DNA from: Sialis fuliginosa
Taxonomy: Eukaryota > Arthropoda > Insecta > Megaloptera > Sialidae
NCBI GenBank assembly: GCA_961205875.1
Contig: OY540810.1
Location: forward strand, 27,218,001-27,282,000
Reading direction: 5' to 3'
DNA: 64,000 nt
The translations under genes and the position numbers were made by a program. Below the pieces are notes generated by a model, which worked only from the letters and a program-made list of their open reading frames with translations, had not been told where the DNA came from and ran no database searches. Shown piece by piece: positions 12,472 through 23,974 of this stretch; position 1 is the first letter of the stretch, and each line of letters opens with the position of its first letter.

Positions 12472-14099
12472 CAGTAATTTTAGATTTCAACTGCGAAAAA
12501 AATGACAGTTAGCTGAATTTTTGCATACACCTTCGTTACAGTGTTATAAATAACGTGTAAAAAGTCCCCAACGATATCGTGCTGGCGTTGTGAGATATTT
12601 AAGGTCTAACGTGACGAAAAACGGTTATTCGTAAATATCTCGCTTTCTATGACTCGGAGGTCAATGGGGGTTATTATATAAATGGTGTATTATTAAATTC
12701 TTAAGAAAAAAGGTTCCCTCCATTTTTTTTTTAAAAACAACCGTTCTCGTGGTAGATTCTACTACCGCAGGATCTCTTGATAGCTCCTATTTGATATACA
12801 AACCTTCAAATTAAAAAAATAGATTCGCCATAAAATTTTGAATAATAAGCAATAAATTATTTTTTACTAAATTTTATATTTTCCGTGTAATGGGAAGCCA
12901 AAATCAATGAATATTGGACGATAACAAGAAAATTGGCGATTTTTTTTTGTTTTAGAAAACTGGAACTGAATAAGAATTGAGAGTGGCGCCACATCTGTTT
13001 TTGAAGAGGAGAGTTTGATGTACAATAATACCGAATTTCATATTCCTATCTCTGTTTATAAAACAAAAAAGAATCGCGCGGACATCAATTTTCTTGTTAT
13101 CGTCCAGTATTCGTTGATTTTGGCTTCCCATTACACGGAAAATATAAAATTTAGTAAAAAATAATTTATTGTTTATTATTCAAAATTTTATGGCGAATCT
13201 ATTTTTTTAATTTTTTTTAATTTGAAGGTTTGCATATCAAATAGGAGCTATCAAGAGATCCTGCGGTAGTATGAATAGAAGTTTTTCTAGCAAAAAAATA
13301 ATAATAACATGTTTGTAGCCTAAAAATATTTATAATTTTACTGTTTATGTCATATTTATAACATAAGTACACATAAAATTTTAAAAAGGGTGCATTTTAT
13401 AATAAAATAATTTTTTTTTAGATTTTTTAATTTTTGACATACCTATGGTTAAATGTAGGTAAATTTAACATTTTTTTTCTCTCTTTTCTACTCAATATGT
13501 CCAAAGCTTATTTTAATAGAACCATTAAATAACTTTGTAAAAGCTTAGATGTAGATTTTAAACACAAAATTGAACTAGAATGGTAATTTTTCATAAATCG
13601 CTATGTTTGTAGTTCTACTAAATGTGATTAAAATTGATTAAAAAGGTTTTTTTAATATATCCGAATGACACACCTTATAGATTATTTGCTACTCTTTAAT
13701 TTTTGTCCTGTAATTTTTTCATGTAGAAATAGTCATATGCAAATAGTCAATTTCCATAGAATGCGTCTTACTGTATGCTAATATATTGCCATACTTTCTC
13801 CGCACTCTACAACGAGAACGGTTGTTTTAAAAAAAAAATGGAGGGAACCTTTTTTCTTAAGAATTTAATAATACACCATTTATTTAATAACCCCCATTGC
13901 CCTCCGAGTCATAGAAAGCAAGATATCTGCGAATAACCGTTTTTCGTCACGTTAGACCTTAAATATCTCACAACGCCAGCACGATATCGTTGGGGACTTT
14001 TTACACGTTATTTATAACACTGTAACGAAGGTGTATGCAAAAATTCAGCTAACTGCTAATTTTTTCCCAGATTGGGTGCATTTATATCTAAAATTACTG
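12472..14099. mobile_element. Foldback element with ~280-bp arms, carrying a nested foldback
   Basis: Left arm 12472-12755 and right arm 13812-14099 are near-perfect inverted copies, both starting CAGTAATTTTAGAT from the outside. Shared text includes gttataaataacgtg and ctcggaggtcaatggg (inverted on the right with small differences). No clean target duplication was found: TA follows the right end, but the left flank is GTC. About 500 bases at 13300-13800 are unique. There is no transposase frame. It begins 40 bases after the MMS19 stop codon, so it probably sits in or just past the MMS19 3' UTR. Confidence 0.7.
12763..13268. mobile_element. Nested foldback MITE
   Basis: Ends taccgcaggatctcttgat and its inverse. 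The arms are about 170 bases (12763-12935 and 13086-13268), nearly perfectly complementary, with about 150 bases between them. It lies entirely inside the larger foldback, next to the inner edge of its left arm, so it inserted later. No coding capacity. Confidence 0.65.
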
Positions 14100-14154
14100 T
14101 ATTAAATAGAATTTGTAATATACATATGTAATTATCATTTTTTATTTTGATAGT

Positions 14155-14345
14155 TGATAATTGCATAAAAAAAAAAACAATGAAAATGTTTCTTTTGTTT
14201 CGCCCGATAATACAGTCATACTCCAAAGATAATCACCTTCGGTTCCAGACACATGCTATCAAAGCGCTGTTATTTTTTACGTTGAAAGCCCATTGGACAA
14301 TACCAGTATTTAGGAGAATGGTAGAATTGAAAATGTGCATAAGTT
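14155..14345 (+). pseudogene. Histone-H3-fold relic, possibly CenH3-derived
   Basis: A frame opening after a TTTGATAG acceptor-like site reads R-P-I-I-Q-S-Y-S-K-D-N-H-L-R-F-Q-T-H-A-I-K-A-L (about 14198-14266). This matches the helix 1-helix 2 core of histone H3 (REIAQDFKTD-LRFQ-x-x-A-I/V-x-A-L), with two extra residues before LRFQ. Centromeric H3 variants often have a longer segment there. After A-L the similarity fades: the frame continues to a stop at 14345 without the expected QEA and CAIHAKRVT blocks. No N-terminal exon was found. It lies 55 bases beyond the foldback. The call is an inference from about 23 residues. Confidence 0.35.
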
Positions 14346-16328
14346 GAAGAACTCGTAACTCGAAATGTGACTGTATTTGATTAAAATCTCATGTCCTGTT
14401 TTTTTATGAAAATATAAAATAAAATTTTATCTTATATACTTAATTATCAAAAGTAATTGGGGTGAATAATTTGTATAATTATGGTAGAAATGCTTGTAAC
14501 TATTCAATTGTATACCCTTTGAAACTTAAGAACCACACTTTGGTTTATAAAAAAGTATTGTTTTATTACTACGTATTGCTTTTAAAAATATAAATTGTTG
14601 CATTTTTTTTTACAATATAATGATCACGATTAAATATTATATTATGAAGTAATATTTGTAAATATTCATATTGTTAACATATATTTTGTTGAACATATTT
14701 TTTCTTACTTTGTACAAATATTGTATTTATATAGAAAATATAAATAGTTGAATTTTCATATATTATTATACCTTCTTGTACCTGCTTCAATGAGAAATCT
14801 TTTACCTACATTTAATTATAGAAATTGGTGCATTTCACATTTAAACATGACATCCCCATCATGGCGGCATCTGATTTTCACTGTAACAATAGTTCACCAA
14901 TTTTCCATGAATTAATGTTACTGCTCAGTCTCTTCATGGAGTATTGTAATAATATCAACTCGAACTAATTTTAGGATCTTAGGCTTTTTATCAGCGAAAG
15001 TCCTATCAAAATCAGTGTAGTAGTTTCTAAGTTTACTCAGAACAAATACAGATAAAAATTCTAGAAATTATCAAGTTAGTATATTGTGAAAATATTTACA
15101 TTGTATAGACAGAACCTACAGATTTAAGTACGTACAGAAAAAAACAAATATTATTTAATAATTTATTTCTCATTAAATCATTACAAAAAAGAAACAAAGC
15201 ATTTCAATGTTTTGTATATATACATTTAAACAATAATATGTCAACAAATTGTAAATATTAAAATACAATAAAACATGGCCAAAATTGTTGATAAATTCCT
15301 TAACACTTATGATTACATTATGTATGTATAAAAATAAGTATTTTAATTTTCAAATTGCTCATTGCTGACCTTTAGTCTACTGCAAAATAAAATATTTTTA
15401 TTTATTTTTATTTATACATACGTTCTATTATTAATATGTTATATGTATGGTTTATATTATTAGGTATATACATAATACAGATTAAAAACAGAACTTATTA
15501 AAGGACATGATTATTTTTCATTTTTACTTTTACTGTATTAGATTCTAAAATATAAAATAAAGACAATTTTTTATATCACAATAATAAAGTAAACTGTCTT
15601 AGGCCACATTTAACGCCATTAAAAATACTTTTTTTGATCGGTAATCATTTCCGAGTTCAAAAATTGAATTGGCAATATGAAATGATGAACTTTTAACACA
15701 AACAATACTGTCTGTTATATACATTATTAAATTTTAATAAGCAATATGATTATAATAAAAATGTTACATTAAATTAAATGTAAAATAATTAGGTGGCCTA
15801 AAGGAACCTTAAATTTGTATATTGTTGAAAATACATAAATATAGGAATGACCCTCTTTTTTAAAGTGACTAGTATATACTGATGATCATATAGACACCAT
15901 TGCTGTTGTTTTAGTAAAATATATTTTAAGATTCGAGATTATAATTTCTTAGATCATTAATAAGAGTTTCAAATAGATTACGATTATTATTTCTCATCAT
16001 AAAACTAATATAAAAATATCTTTTGATCTTCAGATAAGACCAATACTAATTATTTATGAAATTCTTATAAAAGAGGGTTCCATTCATTAACACAATTACA
16101 TAAAATTAATTTATTTTTGCTATGCACATTGTGATAAACCGTTTTTCCCAAATTCCAAACACAGAACATCTGATATGTTTAAAAATATTTATGGCCCCTT
16201 AAATATTTTCATCATAAAACAAAAAATAAAGTGGCACTCAAAATACTAGTTTTCAGATAAAATATTAAATTAAAATTATGATGCATTCAGAATTCAATGA
16301 AAATTAAGTTTACTTTTAACAAAAACAA
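14346..16328. other. Intergenic / probable hippo 3' UTR
   Basis: No gene seen. The stretch adjacent to 16328 is likely the hippo 3' UTR (minus strand). It contains several minus-strand AATAAA-type signals, seen as tttatt on the plus strand (for example near 15163-15170 and 15395-15410). Strongly AT-rich, without inverted repeats that I could see. Confidence 0.4.
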
Positions 16329-17903
16329 TTAAAAGTTTGGTTGTCGTTTTCTTTTCATATCTATGGCATCTAATATCGGTTGTTTCTTTAACTGAAACCT
16401 GCGTCTAACCTCATCAAATTCTCTTTCCATTTCAGCATCTAAACTAGACGAGAGTTGGTCCAGCTCATCGTAACTCAGGAACTTAAGAAATTCAAAGTTA
16501 CCGTTGATAAAAGCACGTTGTATTTTCGCTTGGTTTTCTTGATGTAAATGTTGCACCATGTCACTAGCTGTTAAAATGTCTGGCATATCAGTACGTGTTG
16601 CAACATTTTTCTGCTGGTTCATTTGTAATTGGACATGGCTTTGAAAACGTTGTGCTTCGGTAACGTCTGGAGAAAGTATAGTATTTTCTCTTGTTTCAAC
16701 TTCTTTTTTATCAAAATGATCAAGAAACAAAGGCCGATATTTATTTCCTGCATCTCCAGGACCAGTGTCATGCCGTTTCATTGTCAATTCATCAGTTTCA
16801 CTGTTGATAACCATCGTGTCTGAATGTAAGTCCCCCGGAACTAATGTAGCAGAGTTGGTATGTGCTATCATTGTCCCATCTGACATGTCTCTATTAGGCA
16901 CCAATGTCTGATCTTCATACTCATGTGGATTTTTCTTTTGTCCACACTCGTCTTCATCAGATTCTTCTGGGATATGAGGCTTAGCACGTGCATTTGCAGT
17001 CATTCGATAGTTCTGGTTCTCTCTGATTTCGTGTGCTTCAGCTATCAACTGACTAAGAATATTCGGTTGTTTTGCATTTCCTATAAACTCATGTTGTAAC
17101 AATTCACTAGCGGTAGCTCTTTCTTCAGGATTTTTAACTAAACAGACGCTAACAAAATCTATAAACTCTGGTGACCATCGATCAGGATCTCGAAATGATG
17201 GAGGTGGTTTTGTAGGAATCATAAATATTGCTCTCATTGGGTGTATGTCACCATACGGAGGTTTTCCTTCAGCCATTTCTAGTGCCGTTATTCCTAAGCT
17301 CCAGATATCTGCTACACAATCGTAACCAATTTCTTGGATCACTTCAGGAGCCATCCAAAACGGTGTGCCAATCACAGTGTTGCGCTTGGCCATTGTGTCT
17401 GTAAGTTGTCCGGCTACACCAAAATCTGCTAGCTTTGCGTGGCCTTCAGAATTTAATAAGATATTACCGGCTTTTATGTCTCTATGAATCTTACGCCTCA
17501 GATGTAAATATTCTAATCCTTTTAGAGTGTCTGACAACACGGTAGCAATTTCTTCTTCTGTTAAAGTTTTCTTTCTAAGTCGCATTATGTCTGAAACGGA
17601 ACCTGCGCCACAATATTCCATTACGATCCACAAATCAGTGTTCTTAAAATAACTTCCGTAATATTTGACCACATAAGGACTATCACATTGTTGCATTATA
17701 GATATCTCTTTGATTATTTCCTGTAGATCTGTGTCGACAGGGACTTGTTTAATTGCAAGCACTTGTCCGGATTCTTTGTGTAAAGCTTTATAAACACTGC
17801 CATAACTGCCTTCACCTAGTTTACAAATAATATCAAATACTTCTTCAGGCTGTCGAGTTAAACTCTCTTCTGAAAGTTTCTTCAGTTCACTTTTGGAAGA
17901 CAT
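16329..17903 (-). CDS. hpo: Hippo (MST1/2-type) Ste20 kinase
   Basis: A single uninterrupted frame of 524 residues. The kinase domain spans about 23-275: glycine loop GEGSYGSVYKA (30-40), ATP lysine in LAIKQV (K52), HRDIKAGN (140-147), DFG (160-162), and activation loop KRNTVIGTPFWMAPE with the autophosphorylation threonine at about T176. An acidic linker follows, with several T-M/T-L motifs (SDGTMIAHTN, NSATLVPG, SDTMVINSE) typical of Hippo linker phosphosites that dock Mob/SLMAP. The C-terminal SARAH helix is at about 470-518 (FLSYDELDQLSSSLDAEM..RRRFQLKKQPILDAI). The kinase phosphorylates Warts/LATS to restrain Yorkie and organ growth. The start codon is the first ATG and gives a normal N-terminus. 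No intron interrupts the coding region. Confidence 0.96.
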   Translation of the reverse strand: MSSKSELKKLSEESLTRQPEEVFDIICKLGEGSYGSVYKALHKESGQVLAIKQVPVDTDLQEIIKEISIMQQCDSPYVVKYYGSYFKNTDLWIVMEYCGAGSVSDIMRLRKKTLTEEEIATVLSDTLKGLEYLHLRRKIHRDIKAGNILLNSEGHAKLADFGVAGQLTDTMAKRNTVIGTPFWMAPEVIQEIGYDCVADIWSLGITALEMAEGKPPYGDIHPMRAIFMIPTKPPPSFRDPDRWSPEFIDFVSVCLVKNPEERATASELLQHEFIGNAKQPNILSQLIAEAHEIRENQNYRMTANARAKPHIPEESDEDECGQKKNPHEYEDQTLVPNRDMSDGTMIAHTNSATLVPGDLHSDTMVINSETDELTMKRHDTGPGDAGNKYRPLFLDHFDKKEVETRENTILSPDVTEAQRFQSHVQLQMNQQKNVATRTDMPDILTASDMVQHLHQENQAKIQRAFINGNFEFLKFLSYDELDQLSSSLDAEMEREFDEVRRRFQLKKQPILDAIDMKRKRQPNF

Positions 17904-18408
17904 GATACACGAATGTCGTTATTTAAATTAAACCATGCTTATTTTAACTAATGTGGTTTTTAATTTAACGATCCGGTGAATTTTTATTTAATTATTATGA
18001 TACGAATCGATGTACGTACGGCACGTATTTTAGTTATATATATGTAAAACAATAATAATTCAACAAATTGGATGTAAAATAAAATTTATGAAATAAAAAA
18101 TCGTGTAAATTTTATATGTGACATTTAAGTGTTTATCATTTTACTTTATTTTACTGACATTGATAAAGCGTTTAATACTTTACAGTTGGCGATCGATGGG
18201 ATAACACCTTCTAACCACAGATAAGCTCATTCCGGTTAGAGAATATCATAGACTTCCAGTACGGTGCCTTATTTAAAATTACTAGAACGATATTAGCGGG
18301 AAATAAAAAATTTATTTTGAGTTTTTGAAGAAATCAATAATGTAGAACATATATTTAAAATAGCATTATATATTTAAATATACAATAAATAACACATTTA
18401 GCGTTAAA

Positions 18409-21400
18409 CTATTTCATCGGTTTGATATCTTGATGGTGAACTTTGCAGTGTGCTGCTCGATTTCCAGAAGTCGTAAAACCTTTTCCGCAAGTTGAACAAA
18501 TATAAGGTTTTTCACCTGTGTGAATCCTTGTGTGAGTCGTCAAATGAATCTTCTTTGCAAATGATTTTCCACAAACAGTACACTATAATGACAAAATATG
18601 ATAACTCTATAGCTTATACCCAGGGGTGTGCTGCCAAACATTCAACTGGCTCGTTATAAAAAAATAAAAAAAAACATACCGTACGCATAGTTTTTAATGC
18701 CCTGTTGCAATTTCTGAAAATAGCAACTGAATATGCGCTAATAAATATAATAGTATACACTTTACTCACATTGCCTGACACTAATCAAATCATATAAAAC
18801 ATGAGACTTGCACATCTGCAATGACCGGTGATATAATGCAAAAATACCGAAAAAAAGTTTAAAAAATATAATTTTAAAGCTCTTTTTTATTCTTAAATTT
18901 TTAGGAACACACATTTAAAAACAATTAACAGAACTAAGGAAACAAGCTAAACACGATATGTAGCATAATATAAGTAAAGCTTTATCGGTAGAGCGTGGAG
19001 CCGAACTGAAACCAACAGATATGAAAACGAAAAAACCTAAAAATGGTCTTAACTTTTATTCGTGGAATAATTTATGAATCGGCTCGCCGATTTTCAAAAA
19101 TCTTAACAACTGGCTCGTGCGAGTCGTCTCCAGCACACCCCTGCTTATACCTATATAGGAACAAACTTGAACAGTTGATTGAGAAAAATATTTCAAATAA
19201 AAGAGTTCATATAAACGTGTATACGGAAAAAGAATTTGAAAAGATTTTGCGTAAATTATATTTTATTTAAGATCTGGAGAACCACTGGAGAACCCATTGT
19301 GATACAGTAATGAAATTTGATACCCAGTTTAATATATGATTATATTCTTGTTCTATGATTAAAAATAAGAAAAACAGTTAATGTAAATATTCTTCCAAAA
19401 ATTCATCCTTATCAACAAATAGTAATTTTTAGTTTCTTTTTTAGTCAAATTAGTCAAGTTTGTATAACAGTAATAAAATCGCTTCTGTATATTTATTATT
19501 CTGTGCTGTAATGTTAGAAATTGCTACTACCAACCTAAAAATATGTTAATTTAGAGTACCAATTTTTATATACAAACCTTATAGGGCTTTTCTCCTGTGT
19601 GAATTCTCATATGAATTCGCAGCAGCCTCGGGTACACGAAGCATTTGCCGCAAGCCCCGCACTCATGAGGTTTACGCCCGGTGTGATTGCTCATATGTGC
19701 GTTTAAGTTACTCTGACTCGTGTATGATTTTTTACAGATACTACATTCGTGAGGTTTAATTCCTATATTGAAATAATCAATTATTTTGGTATTGATCTGT
19801 TTTACACTCAACACTATAGACATACAGACTAAATAGCGGTTTTAGGATATTGAGGCCCTAAGAAAGCTTGAAAATGTAAATATCCCCCCCCCCCCACTCT
19901 CCATATATTTTTTTTGTGATGTTTTCCTACATGTTATTGATTTTGTACAATTTTTGATTGCACCGTTCAAAAGGTGCATTGCATACATAGAGAATGGACA
20001 GTGCATTCTGTATTAACACAATGGTGTAACATCTGTTGAAAAAATGAGAGAGAGATGCAGTGTAGTTTGGTATATATATATCTCTTTTTCTAAGAATCTG
20101 ATTGGTAGCTTACTATAATTCAGGGTAGTATTTCTGTCCGATATATTTTTGTATATCTATTTTGTGATTTTTCTGCAATAAGTTTTTTATTAGAACAGTA
20201 AATGGCGAAACTTTAGTATCCGACGTACACACAGATTTAATATTTTTGTTTGTTGGCAATACATTATTTGGGCGTGCGCGTGCATATGATTTATGTTAGT
20301 GATTGAACGGTGTTCAAACGGTGGAATATATGCGACCGCTAAAAGATTATAGTATAATAAAATAATATTATAAACATATGTATATTAATATACATATTAT
20401 GTTTATGAACATATAACTGATTATTTTTAAAAATATATTTAGTACTAGCTGCTACCCGCGACTTCGCTCACGTAAATTTTGTAACCCCCATCTTAATGAT
20501 ATTTTTTCCGCCAGATCGAGTGAAGCTAATTACAACCACTCATATGTAAGAGTGTGAAATATCTCGACTGCTATGCGAGATAGGTTTTTTTTTCTTCTAT
20601 ATACCCCATGTATAAATACCCGACCCCTGTGGTATTTTTCCCGCCAGATCTAATAAAACTAATTACAACCCTTCATATGTAACACGGGGAGAAATGTTTA
20701 TTACTAAAAAAAATTAAAATTTTTCCACTCCCTTGCAATTTCTTAGGGGTTGCATTTTCAAGATACGAAGTAGCCTATGTTCTTCCTCGGGATGCAAGAT
20801 ATCTCACTGCCAAATTTCATCAAGATCGGTTCAGCGGTTTAGCCGTGAAAAGGTAACAAACAGACAGACAGACAGAGAGACAGACAAACACACTTTCGCA
20901 TTTATAATATTAGTATGGATAAATTAAAAGAAAACTGGTAAGCAGAAAATTTCAAAAATTTGTATTTCGACTAGGTAGCTTTTTTTTAGTATCGCACACT
21001 GTTTTTTGTGTAACCATAATTATAATATTGTATATTAAAGATACAAATAAAGGTAAAATCTATACCAAACCCAAAATATAACGGAACCTGCCAGAATTTC
21101 TTATTATACATTACGTTGGTTAATTATATATATGAAAAGTAAAATATACACACATATTTTAGGTGTGTCACGTATGAACATGAAATTACTAAATATATTA
21201 AAAAATATAATCAGTTATATGTTCATAAACATAATATGTTTATTAATATAATATATTTATAATATTTTTTATTATACTATAATCTTTTAGCGGTCGCATA
21301 TATTCCACCGTTCAATCACTAATATAAATCATATGTGCGCGCACACCCAAATAATGTATTGCCAACAAACAAAAATATGAAATCTGTGTGTACGCCGGAT

Positions 21401-23719
21401 TCTAAAGTTTTGCCAAGTAAATAATATAAACAATAAACATACTATAATGGTTCATATTTCATCGAGGAAATTTAAAAAAAACATCAAAAAAAAAGTTCAA
21501 TGTTTTTTTTCCCCATACCAGGTTGTTTTTGTTGGCTTTAAAAAAAATTCAAGGTGTATTTGTTCAATTTAAACATTTTATTTGACTTAAGTGTATTTCA
21601 AAATGTCAATTTTCAAACGTCATTATTCTGAAAATTACTGATTTTAGAGATATGATATATTGTACAAAAAGTATTCAGAATATACCGTACAATTCAAAAA
21701 TGGCATAATATATAGGTGTTCCATTTAAAAAGATCAATTATGACTGTATATGTTCTTCTTGAGACACTTTGTATACAATTTTCTTATGTTAAAAAATCCG
21801 CAAATAAAAATACTAATCGACGTGACCGAGCGTTTTTGCACAAAACAATTACCTGAATTTTAAACGAATTTGTTCCTTTCATCATGAACGCACTGTATAT
21901 AAAAAAAAAAATAGTTTTAAATCAATTCCCATGTGGTTGCTACAAAATGATGAGGTGGATTGCACTTACAAACAGCACATACAAGATTTACTTAACAAAA
22001 TTTTAAATATTTTTTTTGATATTAGGTTACATTACGAAGCTACGAAAAAGAAAGAACAAGATATTAAATTTGTGTCAAAAAATTCGAAACTTATATTATT
22101 TAGAAATCAATAGTTATTTTTTTTTTAATAAAATTTTTTTATAACGTTAATTATTTTTTGTTTTTTAACCTCTATATATATCTATGAATATTTTTAATGT
22201 TCGGGGCCAAGAATGAAATAGTTACACTCCTGTTTAAAAAAGGACAAGTATATTCCAAACCTGTTTCCATCTCTTTCTTTTGACACGACTCTGCTCTCGA
22301 GTCAGATGCGTGGTCCATTCTCTATGTCAATGGTGCATTGTATATGAAATCTGATTACATATGAATGAGCATGTACATTGTACATGTATTCCATAGTCTA
22401 GTTGTAGGTGTAAAACAGACCAGTAATATTCTTTTAATTGCTTTAAGAATGAACATTATTTACCTGTATGTACTTTCTTGTGTAGTTTCAAATTTGACGC
22501 TTTAGAAAATTTCTTTAGACATATTTCGCATTCAAATTTCTTTACAGCACTGTGAGTTATCATATGATCTTGTAGTCGATATCCTTGGCAAAATGTCTTC
22601 CCGCATATTGTACACAAGTTCGGTTTAAAGTTTAAATGTGTCATGACGTGTCGCTTGTGCGCTGATCTGTAGCTACTGGTCTTGTTGCAAATAGAACACT
22701 TGTATGGCCTTTCTTTTGTGTGAAGACGGATATGTTCTGTTAAATGACTTTTCGTATAGAAACATTTTTGACAGTAGTTGCATTTAAATGCCTTTTCACC
22801 ACTATGTTTTCTTAAATGAACCTTGTAATGATGTACGCTCGATAGAATTTTATTACATATGTTACATTTTATTTGTTTTAATTTGTTACCTATATTTTTT
22901 AATTTTGTTTTATTGTACCGATTTAAATCTTCTGTATTTGATATTTTTGAACTTATTTTACAAGTTGGACTAAATATGTTTGATATTTCTGAAGGTACTA
23001 TTGTATCAAGCACAGTTGAATTTTCATTTGAACTTATTATTTCTTCAATATTATTGTTAGTTGTTTTGTCACATTGTGGAACATTTTTTATTTTATTAAA
23101 ATTGTTTTCAATATTTGTTTTGTTCAATTGTGTCTAAAAAAATTGTATATTCTGCAGGTCTGTTAAGTTATTGATATATAAATAATTACTTACCACAGCA
23201 TCAGAATATTTTATATCTTCGGAAACTTCTGTCCTAAAAATTAACGTGATCTATAAATATATAGTTGTATAAATTACACATATAAATAATTTTTACACAC
23301 CTTGTTTCTTTTGCTTGGCATTTGACACAAAAATTATTTTCCGTATTGTCTATATATAAATTACATGAATTATATTTCTCTGTCAAATTATTGGTAGAAA
23401 GTTGCATACTATCTAAATTAAAAACCATTTCTGATATATCGTCAAGGGTATTAATTTTTGTATTGAAAGACGGTAAATTTGTAAGCTTTCCTCGTAAATA
23501 AATGTTTGCATCAATAAAACATTGTTTGTTATAGATTAATATACCTTTATCAACATTTATTTGGTTTCCAAATACATCTAAATGAATTATTGCTATAAAC
23601 TGTGTCATTGGATCAATTAAAATTGTCCATAGCGTAGATGGTAAAATAATTATGTTTAAATTTGATACAATTGTTTCAAAATTTGTCCAGGTGAAATTTA
23701 CTTCGTGATTTTTTTCCAT
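18409..23719 (-). CDS. C2H2 zinc-finger protein, nine fingers
   Basis: Five exons, 5' to 3' on the minus strand: 23719-23301, 23233-23194, 23133-22464, 19762-19578, 18582-18409; 1488 bases, 495 residues, phases consistent. The N-terminal 150 residues are not recognisable (no ZAD, BTB or SCAN signature). A low-complexity Asn-rich stretch follows, then nine C2H2 fingers: five in exon 3, two in exon 4, two in exon 5. They are joined by TGEKP-like linkers (HSGEKAF, HTKERPY, HTGRKPH, HTGEKPY). The protein is probably a nuclear DNA-binding regulator; its target is unknown. The 2.7-kb intron 19763-22463 and the 1-kb intron 18583-19577 are full of transposon sequence. The stop TAG is at 18411-18409. 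Confidence 0.8.
18621..19143. mobile_element. Non-autonomous hAT element with perfect 8-bp duplication
   Basis: Terminal inverted repeat CAGGGGTGTGCTG / CAGCACACCCCTG, flanked by identical 8-mers CTTATACC (18613-18620 and 19144-19151). CAGGG-type ends with an 8-bp duplication are the hAT signature. A second inner similarity, aactggctcg, appears near both ends. 523 bp; the internal frames show no transposase similarity. It lies in the last intron of the zinc-finger gene. Confidence 0.8.
20205..21424. mobile_element. Foldback element interrupted by a retroposon-like insert
   Basis: Arms 20205-20448 (left) and about 21190-21424 (right) are inverted copies. They share acacacagattt, ttggcaatacattatttgg, gcgaccgctaaaagattata and tgttcataaacataat. 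Between the arms, starting right after tttagta, sits the repeat described at 20449-20917. Because the arms continue up to both sides of the insert, the foldback is the older insertion. Located in the 2.7-kb zinc-finger intron. Confidence 0.6.
20449..20917 (+). mobile_element. Retroposon-like repeat with CAGA tract
   Basis: Begins tagctgctacccgcgacttc and carries the widespread insect-repeat pattern 'caagatcggttcagcggttt', then a (CAGA)n tract (about 20861-20890), and ends ttataatattagtatggat. Two internal copies of a 'ccgccagatc...ctaattacaacc...catatgtaa' unit are present (20507-20552 and 20641-20692). The order resembles 3' ends of insect non-LTR elements or SINEs, but I cannot assign a class with certainty. 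Confidence 0.45.
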
Positions 23720-23974
23720 TCTGTTGATTCATGAATGATTAATAATACATCATTTAAAATACATATTGTTAAGATCACAGAACATTAAATATTAAGATCA
23801 ATCAGGTTATGTAGATTTTTTTTTATAAATTGAATTTTGTACAGACAACGGACCGAATAGACAATATAATAATTTATTAATAGGATAATAATTGCAATAA
23901 ATAATAGTAGAATAATTTTCTGTGATGTAAATACACAAATCACATATGTGTTATTATATGTGATTTGTGGTATA

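Noticed and set aside
21931-22113. 60-codon plus-strand frame in the zinc-finger intron
   Set aside because: Lysine-rich and AT-driven, no recognised motif, opposite strand to the host gene.
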